DNA of 64,000 nt from JAYRSJ01 sp041920215 (GTDB lineage: Bacteria > Pseudomonadota > Gammaproteobacteria > Burkholderiales > Burkholderiaceae_C): positions 310,001-374,000 of the forward strand of contig JAYRSJ010000001.1 in assembly GCA_041920215.1 (NCBI GenBank), written 5' to 3'. The stretch's first letter is position 1. Every line of letters starts with the position of its first letter. Below, piece by piece: positions 16,905 through 25,128 of the stretch. Under the pieces are notes generated by a model. It saw nothing but the letters and a program-made list of their open reading frames with translations, was not told where the DNA came from and did not search any database. Both the position numbers and the translations under genes were made by a program.

Positions 16905-17609
16905 TCAGTCGGGGTCGCCTATTGTCAGGCTCAGCGTGACCAGGCCGGCGATGCTGCCGCTGAGGCGGTCGCCCGGCTTGACCGCCCCGACCCCCTCGGG
17001 CGTGCCGGTGTAGATCAGATCGCCGGCGCCCAGGTGGTAGTACTGCGACAGATTCGCGACGATCTCGGCCACGCTCCAGATCATGTCGGACAGGTCGCCG
17101 CGCTGCTTCTCGACGCCGTTGAGCGCCAGCGTGATCGCACCCTGCTGCGGCAGGCCGTGCTGGGCCACCGGCAGCAGCTCGGTGATCACCGCCGAATGCT
17201 CGAAGCTCTTGCCGGTGTCCCAGGGCCGGCCGTTGGACTTGGCCTCGTTCTGCAGATCGCGCCGGGTCATGTCCAGGCCCGCGGCGGTGGCCCAGATCGC
17301 GGCCAGGGCCTGCACGGGGCTGGCCTTGTAGACCGGCGCACCCAGGGCCAGCACCAGCTCCATCTCGTAGTGCAGATTGCTGGTGCCGGGCGGATAGGGC
17401 ATCACGCTGCCGGAGGGCAGCAGGGCACCGGCCGGCTTGGTGAAGTAGAACGGCGGCTCGCGCGTCGGGTCCGATCCCATCTCGCGGGCATGGGCCGCAT
17501 AGTTGCGACCCACGCAGAAGATGCGGGCGACCGCATAGCGCTGGTGGCTGCCGCGGATCGCGACGCTGGGCTGAACGGGCGGCGCAAAGACGTAGCTGGA
17601 ATCGCTCAT
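16905..17609 (-). CDS. Fumarylacetoacetate hydrolase family protein
   Basis: A 234-residue FAH-superfamily enzyme, in the size class of small acylpyruvases and oxaloacetate decarboxylase-like proteins (YcgM/FAHD1 group). The opening RIFCVGRNYAAHAREMG and FYFTKPAGALLP, the metal-binding HYEMELVLALG (Glu ligands) and the GLDMTRRDLQNEAKSNGRPW block are typical. The C-terminal half contains LIYTGTPEGVGAVKPGD. The start MSDSSYVFAPP at 17609 is preferred over an upstream frame-open ATG at 17654. It is probably transcribed with nadC. The substrate is not determined by sequence; acylpyruvate hydrolysis is most likely. Confidence 0.88.
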   Translation of the reverse strand: MSDSSYVFAPPVQPSVAIRGSHQRYAVARIFCVGRNYAAHAREMGSDPTREPPFYFTKPAGALLPSGSVMPYPPGTSNLHYEMELVLALGAPVYKASPVQALAAIWATAAGLDMTRRDLQNEAKSNGRPWDTGKSFEHSAVITELLPVAQHGLPQQGAITLALNGVEKQRGDLSDMIWSVAEIVANLSQYYHLGAGDLIYTGTPEGVGAVKPGDRLSGSIAGLVTLSLTIGDPD

Positions 17610-17720
17610 GAGGGCTGGCTCGAAGAAAGGCCGTGGCGGCGAAGCCAGCAGCATAAGGGTCGGGCTGCGCGCCCAGGGCTGTGGAGACTACCGAGCCCTG
17701 CGCGCCCCTCGCACAGCCGC

Positions 17721-17726
17721 TACCAT
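17721..17726 (+). promoter_or_regulatory. -10-like hexamer close to rlpA start
   Basis: TACCAT is followed by seven nucleotides (CGCGCCG) and the ATG at 17734, with no ribosome-binding site between. This is compatible with a leaderless mRNA. Confidence 0.35.
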
Positions 17727-17733
17727 CGCGCCG

Positions 17734-18768
17734 ATGAGCGCCCGCCTCCCTACCCTGCTGCCCCTGATCGCGCTGAGCGGTGCCGCCCTGCTGCTGGGCG
17801 GCTGCGCCAGCCGCGCGCCAGCGCCGCGCACGCTGCCGCCGGCGCCCGCGCCCTTCCCCTACGCCACTGACGGGCCGGGCAGCGAGATCCCGGCCGATCT
17901 GCACCAGGTGCCCGATGCCGCCCCGCGGCTGGAGACCATACGCAAGGGCGGCCCCAACAAGCCCTACGAGGTGCTGGGCCAGCGCTACGAGCCGATCACC
18001 GAGGACCGGCCGCTGGTCGAGCGCGGCCTGGCCTCCTGGTATGGCCGCAAGTTCCACGGCCGGCCGACCTCGACCGGCGAGGTCTACAACATGTATGCGA
18101 TGAGCGCCGCCCATCCCACCATGCCGCTGCCCAGCTATGCACGGGTGCGCAATCCGGCCAACGGCCGCGAGGTGATCGTGCGGGTCAACGACCGCGGGCC
18201 CTTCCACCGCGGCCGCATTATCGACCTCAGCTACACCGCCGCGCTGAAGCTGGATCTGCTGCGCGGCGTGGCGCCGGTGGAGGTCGAACGCATCACCTAT
18301 GAGGACATACGCAGCGGTGCCTGGCTGCGTGGCCGCGACACCGCAGCCACCGCCACGGCCGCCGCCGAGCCGGCGCCCGTCTATCTGGCCAGCAGTGCCA
18401 GCGGTGCGCCGGAACGCGAGGGCACGGCGGCCATTGCCACCACCAGACCCGACCCCGCCGCCCTGTTGGCGGGCGCCGAGCCCGCGCCGGCGCAGGACAC
18501 CGGCAGCGTGCCGCGCAGCCAGGCCCGCATGCCCAGCGGTTTCTGGCTGCAGCTCGGCTCCTTCCGCCAGCTGGGCGGCGCCGAGACCCTGCGCAGCCAG
18601 CTGGCGCGCGAGTGCGCCGAGCTAGCACCGCTGCTGACCGTGGTGCGCGAGCAGGCCCTGCACCGCCTGCATGCAGGCCCCTACGCCAGCCGCGCCGAGG
18701 CGGCCGAGGCGGCCGAACGCCTGCGCGGCCAGCGCGGCCTCAGCCCGCTGCTGGTCGAGCGGCGCTGA
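17734..18768 (+). CDS. rlpA: Septal ring lytic transglycosylase RlpA family lipoprotein
   Basis: Outer-membrane lipoprotein that cleaves denuded glycan strands at the division septum in characterised relatives. 344 residues. A lipoprotein signal (LSGAALLLGGC) has lipobox Cys24. The double-psi beta-barrel domain runs from about 90 to 190 (LASWYGRKFHGRPTSTGE, VRVNDRGPFHRGRIIDLSY). An Ala/Pro-rich linker follows, then a C-terminal SPOR domain at about 265-344 (GFWLQLGSFRQLGGAETLRS). The start at 17734 matches the lipoprotein signal; an upstream open frame is opposite the FAH gene. No ribosome-binding site is seen. It is flanked by the divergent FAH gene and by gdhA. Confidence 0.92.
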   Translation: MSARLPTLLPLIALSGAALLLGGCASRAPAPRTLPPAPAPFPYATDGPGSEIPADLHQVPDAAPRLETIRKGGPNKPYEVLGQRYEPITEDRPLVERGLASWYGRKFHGRPTSTGEVYNMYAMSAAHPTMPLPSYARVRNPANGREVIVRVNDRGPFHRGRIIDLSYTAALKLDLLRGVAPVEVERITYEDIRSGAWLRGRDTAATATAAAEPAPVYLASSASGAPEREGTAAIATTRPDPAALLAGAEPAPAQDTGSVPRSQARMPSGFWLQLGSFRQLGGAETLRSQLARECAELAPLLTVVREQALHRLHAGPYASRAEAAEAAERLRGQRGLSPLLVERR

Positions 18769-18879
18769 AACAGCCTTCGCCCAACGCACCAGGTCGGGTC
18801 AGCGCCTCGTCAGCTGCGCGGCTAATATGCCCACCAGCAGTGCGGCCACGCCCCGCGGTGGCGCATATCCATCACCGAC

Positions 18880-18894
18880 GCCCCATGACGGGGC
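18880..18894 (+). promoter_or_regulatory. Hairpin in the gdhA leader
   Basis: The perfect inverted repeat GCCCC-ATGAC-GGGGC sits 15 nt before the gdhA start. It lies immediately upstream of the CTGGAG ribosome-binding site. A TAATAT hexamer at about 18824 could be the -10 of the gdhA promoter. A regulatory role of the hairpin is speculative. Confidence 0.3.
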
Positions 18895-18909
18895 CCAGCT
18901 GGAGTCCAG

Positions 18910-20253
18910 ATGAAGTACGCGACCGTGGCCGAGTTCCTCAACACCGTGCAGGCGCGCGATCCTCATCAGCCGGAATTCCTGCAGGCGGTCAAGGAGGTGA
19001 TGCACAGCCTCTGGCCCTTTGTCCAGGCCCATCCGCGCTATGCCGAGCAGGGCCTGCTGGAGCGCCTGGTGGAGCCCGAGCGGGTGATCCAGTTCCGGGT
19101 CAGCTGGGTGGACGACCGTGGCCAGGTGCAGGTCAACCGCGCCTGGCGCATCCAGCACAGCAATGCGATCGGCCCCTACAAGGGCGGCATGCGCTTCCAC
19201 CCCTCGGTGAACCTCTCGATCCTGAAGTTCCTGGCCTTCGAGCAGACCTTCAAGAACGCGCTGACCACGCTGCCGATGGGCGGCGGCAAGGGCGGCTCCG
19301 ATTTCGACCCCAAGGGCAAGAGCGACGGCGAGGTGATGCGCTTCTGCCAGGCGCTGATCAGCGAGCTCTACCGCCACCTGGGCGCCAACACCGATGTGCC
19401 GGCCGGCGACATCGGCGTGGGCGCGCGCGAGGTCGGCTTCATGGCCGGCATGATGAAGCGCCTGTCCAACGACACCGCCTGCGTCTTCACCGGCAAGGGC
19501 CTGGCCTATGGCGGCAGCCTGATGCGCCCCGAGGCCACCGGCTACGGCACGGTCTATTTCGCCCAGCAGATGCTGCACCGCCAGCACCTGAACCTGGAGG
19601 GCATGCGGGTCGCAATCTCGGGCTCCGGCAATGTGGCCCAGTATGCGGCCGAGAAGGCCATTGAGCTGGGCGCCAGGGTGCTGACCCTGTCGGACTCCGA
19701 GGGCTGCCTGGTGCTGGAGCAGGGCTTCAGCGAGGCGCAGCTGACGGCAGTGATGGATTGGAAGAACCTGCAGCGCGGCCGGCTCTCGGCCTTCGCGCAG
19801 CAGCATGGCCTGCGCTTCGAGGCAGGGCGCCGGCCCTGGCATGTGCCGGTGGACGTGGCCCTGCCCTGCGCCACACAGAACGAGCTGGACGAGCAGGACG
19901 CGCGCCAGCTGGTCGCCAACGGCGTGCGCTGCGTGGCCGAGGGCGCCAATATGCCCAGCACGCTGGAGGCGGTGGAGGTCTTCCTGGCCGCCGGCACGCT
20001 GTACGCGCCCGGCAAGGCCAGCAACGCCGGCGGCGTGGCCACCTCGGGCCTGGAGATGACGCAGAACGCGATGCGCATGTCCTGGAGCCATGCCGAGGTG
20101 GACGAGCGCCTGCACGCCATCATGAAGGACATCCACGAGAACTGTGTGCGCTATGGCAAGCGCGCCGATGGCTCGATCAACTATGTCGACGGCGCCAATA
20201 TTGCCGGCTTCGTCAAGGTGGCGGACGCGATGCTGGCCCAGGGCGTGGTCTGA
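18910..20253 (+). CDS. gdhA: NADP-specific glutamate dehydrogenase
   Basis: Cytoplasmic enzyme interconverting 2-oxoglutarate plus ammonium and glutamate; the 447-residue hexameric class is usually NADP(H)-linked and assimilatory. The substrate-binding block KGGMRFHPSVNLSILKFLAF is at about 93-112 and the catalytic-lysine block TLPMGGGKGGSDFDPKGKSD at about 120-139. The dinucleotide fold begins near 230 (VAISGSGNVAQYAAEKAIEL). The C-terminal NAGGVATSGLEMTQNAMRMS is diagnostic. GGAG lies 7 nt before the start. The stop codon of gdhA and that of the convergent oxidoreductase gene form the ends of a palindrome TGAGGGCCCTCA. Confidence 0.96.
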   Translation: MKYATVAEFLNTVQARDPHQPEFLQAVKEVMHSLWPFVQAHPRYAEQGLLERLVEPERVIQFRVSWVDDRGQVQVNRAWRIQHSNAIGPYKGGMRFHPSVNLSILKFLAFEQTFKNALTTLPMGGGKGGSDFDPKGKSDGEVMRFCQALISELYRHLGANTDVPAGDIGVGAREVGFMAGMMKRLSNDTACVFTGKGLAYGGSLMRPEATGYGTVYFAQQMLHRQHLNLEGMRVAISGSGNVAQYAAEKAIELGARVLTLSDSEGCLVLEQGFSEAQLTAVMDWKNLQRGRLSAFAQQHGLRFEAGRRPWHVPVDVALPCATQNELDEQDARQLVANGVRCVAEGANMPSTLEAVEVFLAAGTLYAPGKASNAGGVATSGLEMTQNAMRMSWSHAEVDERLHAIMKDIHENCVRYGKRADGSINYVDGANIAGFVKVADAMLAQGVV

Positions 20254-20259
20254 GGGCCC

Positions 20260-20850
20260 TCAGGCCGCGCGAGCGCCAAGCCGCGCGGCCTGCTCCAGCC
20301 AACGCGCCCGCTGCGCGTCCGTGCTCTTGATCACCGGACTGAATTCGCTGATGCGCACCGGCGCAATGCCGCAGAACTCCAGCACCGCGCCCTTCATCAT
20401 CCGATGGGCCGGCGCGCCCTGCAGCCAGCGGAAGTACCAGGCGGGCGTGTCCAGGCTCACCAGCAGGCGCGCACTGCGGCCCTTGAGCAGGCGCTCTGGC
20501 CAGGTCTGCGTGGCGACATAGCGGAAGGCAAAACCGGGCGTCAGCAGGCGGTCCAGCAGGCCCTTCAGCAGCGCCGGCACCGAGCCCCACCAGACGGGGT
20601 AGACCCAGACCAGATGCTCGGCGGCCTGGATCTGCTGCTGCAGGCGCTGCAGATCGGGCTCCAGCGGCGGCAGGCTCGCGTAGCCCTCGGGCAGGTCCGG
20701 CGCGAACTGCAGCGCGGCGAGCTGCACCTGCTCCACCTCATGGCCGGCGACCCGCGCCGCCTCGGCATAGGCCGCGCCCAGGGCAGCGCAGAAGCTGTCG
20801 CGTCGGGGATGGGCCTGAATCAGAAGAATGCGTTTGGCTTGATGGTTCAT
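20260..20850 (-). CDS. NAD(P)H dehydrogenase (quinone)/flavodoxin-fold oxidoreductase
   Basis: A 196-residue flavoprotein of the NAD(P)H:quinone oxidoreductase/MdaB/KefF-like family. The N-terminal ILLIQAHPRRDSFCAAL binds the FMN or FAD phosphate. HLVWVYPVWWGSVPALLKG (about 80-98) contacts the flavin, and FAFRYVA follows. The start MNHQAKRILL at 20850 is chosen because the family begins there. Directly upstream, inside and just beyond the end of merR, lies a 24-bp MerR-type operator. The implied transcription start coincides with the ATG. It is therefore probably the regulated target of the MerR protein encoded by the preceding gene, perhaps induced by quinones or electrophiles. Confidence 0.88.
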   Translation of the reverse strand: MNHQAKRILLIQAHPRRDSFCAALGAAYAEAARVAGHEVEQVQLAALQFAPDLPEGYASLPPLEPDLQRLQQQIQAAEHLVWVYPVWWGSVPALLKGLLDRLLTPGFAFRYVATQTWPERLLKGRSARLLVSLDTPAWYFRWLQGAPAHRMMKGAVLEFCGIAPVRISEFSPVIKSTDAQRARWLEQAARLGARAA

Positions 20851-20856
20851 GGGCCC

Positions 20857-20889
20857 AGTCTGGACCTTGACCCATGGGGCAGGGTCAAG
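20857..20889 (-). promoter_or_regulatory. MerR-type operator/promoter of the flavodoxin oxidoreductase gene
   Basis: The perfect inverted repeat CTTGACCC-N8-GGGTCAAG occupies 20866-20889 and contains -35 TTGACC (20888-20883). A weak -10 CAGACT (20862-20857) lies 20 bp further, and six nucleotides later comes the ATG at 20850. The over-long spacer with a dyad inside it is the hallmark of MerR-activated promoters. The operator overlaps the merR stop codon. Confidence 0.65.
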
Positions 20890-21280
20890 CCTCGCGCTCA
20901 AGCTCCTCGCAGAGGGGCTCCAGCCTGCCACTGAGCAGCATGGCCTCGCAGTCCAGCAAGAGACGCTCCTGGTGCTCTAGACGCTCACGTTCGCGCCGCA
21001 GGGTCTGGCGCTTGTGGCGCACGGCATCCAGCAGCGCGCCCAGCCCGGGCCGCGGCCCGTGATCGAAGAACAGGCGTTGCAACTCCTGCAATCGAAAACC
21101 CACGGCCTGGGCCTGGCGGATGAAGCGCACCGTTTCCTCATGCGCCGGCTCATAGACCCGGTAGCTGCCACGGCGGCGCGGCGCCGGGAGCAGGCCCAGG
21201 CTTTCATACAGGCGCAGGGCTTTGGCGCTGGCGCCGGTGCGGCGCGCCAGCTCGCCGATCAGCAGGCCGGCCTCGCTCAT
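20885..21280 (-). CDS. MerR-family transcriptional regulator
   Basis: A 131-residue MerR-type activator. The winged helix-turn-helix occupies about 6-75: IGELARRTGASAKALRLYES, then RGSYRVYEPAHEETVRFIRQ. A dimerisation coiled coil covers about 85-120 (RHKRQTLRRERERLEHQERL). The only Cys residues are near the C-terminus (LLLDCEAML, PLCEELE), so no obvious metal site of the MerR/CueR type is present; a drug- or redox-responsive subtype is more likely. Its start overlaps the CoA-transferase stop (ATGA). Its likely target operator is at its own 3' end, before the oxidoreductase gene. Confidence 0.92.
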   Translation of the reverse strand: MSEAGLLIGELARRTGASAKALRLYESLGLLPAPRRRGSYRVYEPAHEETVRFIRQAQAVGFRLQELQRLFFDHGPRPGLGALLDAVRHKRQTLRRERERLEHQERLLLDCEAMLLSGRLEPLCEELEREA

Positions 21281-22464
21281 GCCTTGCGCGCCCCGGGCAG
21301 CAGCTCGGCATTGTGCTCACCCAGCCCCGGCGCCACGGCCCGGATGGCGCCCGGCGTGTCGCTGAGCTTGGGCACGATGCCCGGCACATCAAGCGCTAGC
21401 CCCGAGGCGGTAACGATGCGCTCGATCATGCCGCGCGCGCGGTAGTGCGGGTCCTCGGCGATGTCACGCGCGGTGTAGATGCGCCCCACCGGCACGCGCG
21501 CTGCCTGCAGGACCTCGACCACCTCGGCCACCGGGCGCTGCACGGTCCAGGCGGTAATCGCGGCATCGAGTTCGTCCACGCGCGCAGCGCGGCCGGCATT
21601 GCCGGAAAGCAGCGGGTCTTGCCCCAGGTCCTCGCGGCCTATGGCCGTCATCAGGCGCTTGAAGATCGAGTCGCCGTTGCCGCCTATCACCACCTGGCCG
21701 TCGGCGCAGCGGTAGGCATTGCTGGGCGCGATGCCGGGCAGCGCCGAGCCGGCGGGCTCGCGCACCACGCCGAAGGCGCTGAACTCCGGCAGCAGCGATT
21801 CCATGCAGTTGAAGACCGCTTCGTACAGCGCCACGTCCACCACCTGGCCGCGGCCGGTGCGCTGGCGCGCCTGCAGCGCGAGCAGCACGCCGATCACGCC
21901 GTGCAGCGCGGCCAGCGTGTCGCCCAGGCTGACGCCGGCGCGCACCGGCGGCCGGCCGGGCTCGCCCATCAGATGGCGCAAGCCGCCCATCGCCTCGGCC
22001 ACCACGGCGAAGCCGGGCAGGTCGCGGTAGGGACCGGTCTGACCGTAGCCGCTGATGCGCAGCATGATCAGGCCCGGGTTGGCAGCGGCGAGCGTTTCGT
22101 AGCCCATGCCCCAGTCTTCCATCAGGCCGGGGCGGAAGTTCTCGATCAACACATCGGCCTCGGCCGCCAGCTGGCGCGCGATGGCGCGGTCGGCCTCCTC
22201 GCGCAGGTCCAGCGTGACGCTCTTCTTGTTGCGGCTCTGTACCTGCCACCAGACGCTCTCGCCCTGGTGCAGCATCCGCCACTGGCGCAGCGGGTCGCCC
22301 GTGCCCGGGGGCTCGACCTTGATGAGCTCGGCGCCGAAGTCGGCCAGGGTCTTGCCGGCAAAGGGGCCGGCGATCAGCTGGCCAAGTTCGAGCACCTTGA
22401 GGCCGGCCAGTGGTCCGGCGGCCAGGGCTGAAGCGTCGGAAGGGGCAGCGGAGAATGCAGTCAT
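21277..22464 (-). CDS. CaiB/BaiF family (class III) CoA-transferase
   Basis: A 395-residue class III CoA-transferase that exchanges CoA between carboxylic acids. The start region GLKVLELGQLIAGPFAGKTL and ADFGAELIKVEPPGTGDPLR (about 41-60) bind CoA. The catalytic aspartate is expected in GVSLGDTLAALHG (D182). GRGQVVDVALYEA follows near 207. The substrate is not predictable from sequence. Its start overlaps the stop of the upstream LysR gene and its stop overlaps the merR start, both by ATGA, so lysR, caiB and merR are likely translated from one mRNA. Confidence 0.93.
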   Translation of the reverse strand: MTAFSAAPSDASALAAGPLAGLKVLELGQLIAGPFAGKTLADFGAELIKVEPPGTGDPLRQWRMLHQGESVWWQVQSRNKKSVTLDLREEADRAIARQLAAEADVLIENFRPGLMEDWGMGYETLAAANPGLIMLRISGYGQTGPYRDLPGFAVVAEAMGGLRHLMGEPGRPPVRAGVSLGDTLAALHGVIGVLLALQARQRTGRGQVVDVALYEAVFNCMESLLPEFSAFGVVREPAGSALPGIAPSNAYRCADGQVVIGGNGDSIFKRLMTAIGREDLGQDPLLSGNAGRAARVDELDAAITAWTVQRPVAEVVEVLQAARVPVGRIYTARDIAEDPHYRARGMIERIVTASGLALDVPGIVPKLSDTPGAIRAVAPGLGEHNAELLPGARKA

Positions 22465-23387
22465 GGCGTGGTCAGCTGGGAGAAATGCGTCTTCAAGGAC
22501 TGGATCGCGTGGCGCACCTTGGCGGGCTGGGCGTCGCGCTGCGGCGTCAGCGCCCAGACGGGCAGGCTGGGCAGCTGCCAGCTCGTCGTCAGCCGCAGCA
22601 GGCGGCCGGCCTGCACGGCCTCGTCCACGTCGCTGGGGCTGAGCACGGCCAAGCCCAGGCCGGCCTCGCAGAGCTGCTGCAGGCTGAACTGGTTGTTGCT
22701 GCTGACACGCGGCGCGATGCGCAGCTTCTGCGCGGGCGGCTGCGTGGCGCCGGTGGCTGCGCTGCGTTCGACGAGCAGGTCCAGCAGGCGCGGACTCTCG
22801 GTGTCAGCACCGATGGCCAGCCAGTCGTGCTCGGCCAGCGCTTCGAGAGAAGCTGGCGCGCCGCGGCGTGCCAGATAGGCCGGCGCGGCGTAGAGCGCCA
22901 TGGTCTTCTCGCCGATCTTCTGTGCCACCCAGAGGCTGTCGGGCAGGCGACCGTAGCGCACCGCCAGGTCGATGCGCAGGGCCAGCAGATCACTGAAGCC
23001 GTCGTCCACCTCCAGATGCAGGCGCAGGCCGGGATTGGCGCTGAGCAGCGGCGCCAGCGCCGGCCCCAGGTGGCGCGCAAAGCCCACGGCCGCGGCCACG
23101 CGCAGCTCGCCCTCGGGCGCGTCGCGCAGCTGCAGCAGCTGCAGCTGGGCCTGCTGCGCCGCGGCCAGCATCGCGGCGCAGCCTTCATGGAAGCGCGCGC
23201 CGGCCGGCGTCAGCGCCAGGCGGCGGGTGGAGCGGTGCAGCAGGGTTACGCCCATATCGCGCTCCAGCGCGCGCACCTGCTGGCTGACCGCCGAGGTGGT
23301 GGTCTTGAGCTTCTTGGCGGCGGCCACGAAGCTGCCCTGCTCCACCACGGTGGCGAGCACGGCCATGCGCTTGAGCTGGTCCAGCAT
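22461..23387 (-). CDS. LysR-family transcriptional regulator
   Basis: A 308-residue LysR-type regulator. The helix-turn-helix is at about 1-62 (MLDQLKRMAVLATVVEQGSF, then TTSAVSQQVRALERDMGVTL), followed by an effector domain from about 90. It is divergent from an NAD(P)-binding reductase gene across a 156-nt region with two short dyads. The CoA-transferase gene is fused to its 3' end by a 4-nt overlap. It probably controls the divergent reductase, itself, or both (inference). The effector is unknown. Confidence 0.92.
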   Translation of the reverse strand: MLDQLKRMAVLATVVEQGSFVAAAKKLKTTTSAVSQQVRALERDMGVTLLHRSTRRLALTPAGARFHEGCAAMLAAAQQAQLQLLQLRDAPEGELRVAAAVGFARHLGPALAPLLSANPGLRLHLEVDDGFSDLLALRIDLAVRYGRLPDSLWVAQKIGEKTMALYAAPAYLARRGAPASLEALAEHDWLAIGADTESPRLLDLLVERSAATGATQPPAQKLRIAPRVSSNNQFSLQQLCEAGLGLAVLSPSDVDEAVQAGRLLRLTTSWQLPSLPVWALTPQRDAQPAKVRHAIQSLKTHFSQLTTP

Positions 23388-23543
23388 CGGGCGGGTCGGT
23401 TCTGGCTTGTGGGAGTTTTGTGTAGTTTATCTAAACAGAGTAGGGAGATTTGAAGGACTTACCGCGGAACTGTGAAGTTCGTAGAGTTGAGTCCATCGCA
23501 ACAGCCGCTCGCCAGACCGAGCGCAACCCTGGAAGGATTTCCC
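23388..23543. promoter_or_regulatory. Divergent regulatory region between lysR and the NAD(P)-binding reductase
   Basis: This 156-nt region is AT-rich around GTTTA-TC-TAAAC (23425-23436). It carries a second dyad GAACT-GTGA-AGTTC at 23467-23480. A strong ribosome-binding site GGAAGGA precedes the ATG at 23544. Either dyad could be a LysR site; the T-N11-A box was not fixed. Confidence 0.4.
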
Positions 23544-24194
23544 ATGAAAGTCGCCCTGATCGGACCCACCGGATTTGTCGGCAGCGCCGTGCTGCAGGAA
23601 CTGCTGGCGCGCGGCCACGCGGTGGTCGCGCTGACCCGCAACCCGTCCAAGCTTGTGGCGCAGGAACGCTTGAGCGTCGTGCAGGCCGATGTGCTCGATG
23701 CCGCCCAGCTGGCGGCCGCCGTGCGCGGCGCCGACGCCGTGGTCAGCGCCTATAACCCGGGCTGGGGCAACCCGGATCTCTACAAGGAGTTCCTGAAAGG
23801 CACGCAGGCCATCTTCGCCGGCGTCAAGGCCGCCGGCCTGAAGCGCCTGCTGGTGGTGGGCGGCGCCGGCAGCCTGTATGCGGCGCCAGGCGTGCAGCTG
23901 GTGGACACGCCGCAGTTCCCGGCCGAGTGGAAGACCGGCGCGCTGGCCGCGCGCGAGGCGCTGAACCTGATCCGGCAGGAAAGCAGCCTGGACTGGACCT
24001 TCCTGTCACCGGCCGTGCACCTGGAGCCTGGCGAGCGCCGTGGCAGCTACCGCCTGGGCGAGGATTCGCCGGTGATGGACACCGACCCGGCCAAAGGCCC
24101 GGCGCGCATCTCGGTGGCCGATCTGGCCGTGGCCATCGTCGACGAGCTGGAAACGCCGCGCCACATCCAGCGCCGCTTCACGGTCGGCTACTGA
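23544..24194 (+). CDS. NAD(P)-dependent oxidoreductase, NmrA/SDR-atypical family
   Basis: A 216-residue single Rossmann-fold protein. The dinucleotide motif GPTGFVGSAVLQELLARGH is at the N-terminus (family GxxGxxG). ADVLDAAQLAAAVRGADAVV and LLVVGGAGSLYA are typical of the NmrA-like/flavin reductase-like group (YwnB type). The start at 23544 follows GGAAGGA; a longer open frame from 23472 lacks such a site. Relatives act on quinones, flavins or biliverdin, or serve as redox sensors; the reaction here is not defined. It is divergent from a LysR gene that probably regulates it. Confidence 0.9.
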   Translation: MKVALIGPTGFVGSAVLQELLARGHAVVALTRNPSKLVAQERLSVVQADVLDAAQLAAAVRGADAVVSAYNPGWGNPDLYKEFLKGTQAIFAGVKAAGLKRLLVVGGAGSLYAAPGVQLVDTPQFPAEWKTGALAAREALNLIRQESSLDWTFLSPAVHLEPGERRGSYRLGEDSPVMDTDPAKGPARISVADLAVAIVDELETPRHIQRRFTVGY

Positions 24195-24218
24195 CGCGCC
24201 GCCGCGCATGGGGGGCGC

Positions 24219-25073
24219 TCAGGCGGCCTTCTGCTCCAGCAGGAAGTTGGCGCCCTCGTACTGACCCAGGCGCTCCACCAGATAGGGCAGGCAGGCCTGC
24301 AGCTCCGCGTGCAGCGTGAACGGGGGGTTGGCGACGAACATGCCGCTGCCCAGCATGCCGAAACCGCGCTCGTCGGGCTGGGTGACGGTCAGGCGCACAT
24401 GCAGCCAGCCCTTTTTGGCGGCGGCGTCGGCCGCAGCCTTCAGACGCTGGGCCAGCTGCGCCGATTCCAGCAGGGCCAGCTGCGGATACCAGATCAGGAA
24501 CACGCCCTCGGGAAAGCGCTGCAGCCCCTCCCGCAAGGCGGCCAGCACCTTGCCATAGTCGGTCTTGAGCTCATAGGGCGGGTCCATCAGCACCACCGCG
24601 CGGCGCGAGGGCGGCGGCAGCTCGCCCTTCAGCGAGGCGAAGCCGTCCTTGTCGCTGACCTGGGTGTTGGGGCGGCCCTCCAGATAGCTGGCGAGGATGC
24701 GGTGGTCGGTGGGGTGCAGCTCGTAGACGCGCAGGCGGTCGGCCTCGCGCATGCGCAGATGGGCGATCGCGGGCGAACCGGGGTACTGGCGCAGCTGGCC
24801 GTCCGGATTGAACTGGCGCACCAGATCCACATAGTCGGCCAGCGGCTCGGGCAGGTCCTTGCGGTCGTACAGCCTGGCGATGCCCTGGCCGTACTCGGCG
24901 TTCTTCTGCGCATAGCGGCCCTCGATGGAATAGCCGCCCGCGCCCGCATGGGTGTCGACCAGGGTGTAGGGCTTGTCCTTCTCCGCCATATAGCGAAGCA
25001 CACGGGTCAGCACCAGGTGCTTGAGGACATCGGCATGGTTGCCGGCATGAAAGGCGTGGCGGTAGGCGAGCAT
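24219..25073 (-). CDS. rlmJ: 23S rRNA (adenine(2030)-N6)-methyltransferase
   Basis: SAM-dependent methyltransferase that modifies A2030 of 23S rRNA during ribosome maturation. Its 284 residues are family length. The N-terminus MLAYRHAFHAGNHADVLKHL is invariant in RlmJ. The SAM-binding loop is VDTHAGAGGYS (about 39-49) and the catalytic motif is DPPYE (D164-Y167). FLIWYPQ and SGMFVANPPF complete the family pattern. It is transcribed alone, convergent with the reductase gene. 55 nt separate its start from the 3' end of the beta-helix gene. Confidence 0.95.
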   Translation of the reverse strand: MLAYRHAFHAGNHADVLKHLVLTRVLRYMAEKDKPYTLVDTHAGAGGYSIEGRYAQKNAEYGQGIARLYDRKDLPEPLADYVDLVRQFNPDGQLRQYPGSPAIAHLRMREADRLRVYELHPTDHRILASYLEGRPNTQVSDKDGFASLKGELPPPSRRAVVLMDPPYELKTDYGKVLAALREGLQRFPEGVFLIWYPQLALLESAQLAQRLKAAADAAAKKGWLHVRLTVTQPDERGFGMLGSGMFVANPPFTLHAELQACLPYLVERLGQYEGANFLLEQKAA

Positions 25074-25128
25074 GTGCGCACTGTAGCGCCTGCGCCCGGC
25101 CCGCGCCGGACCTCAGGGCCTCGGTGTG

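Noticed and set aside
16024..18207. A 727-codon minus-strand frame spanning nadC, the FAH gene and rlpA
   Set aside because: Only its last 288 codons match NadC. The upstream part is out of frame with the FAH gene and opposite rlpA, without motifs.
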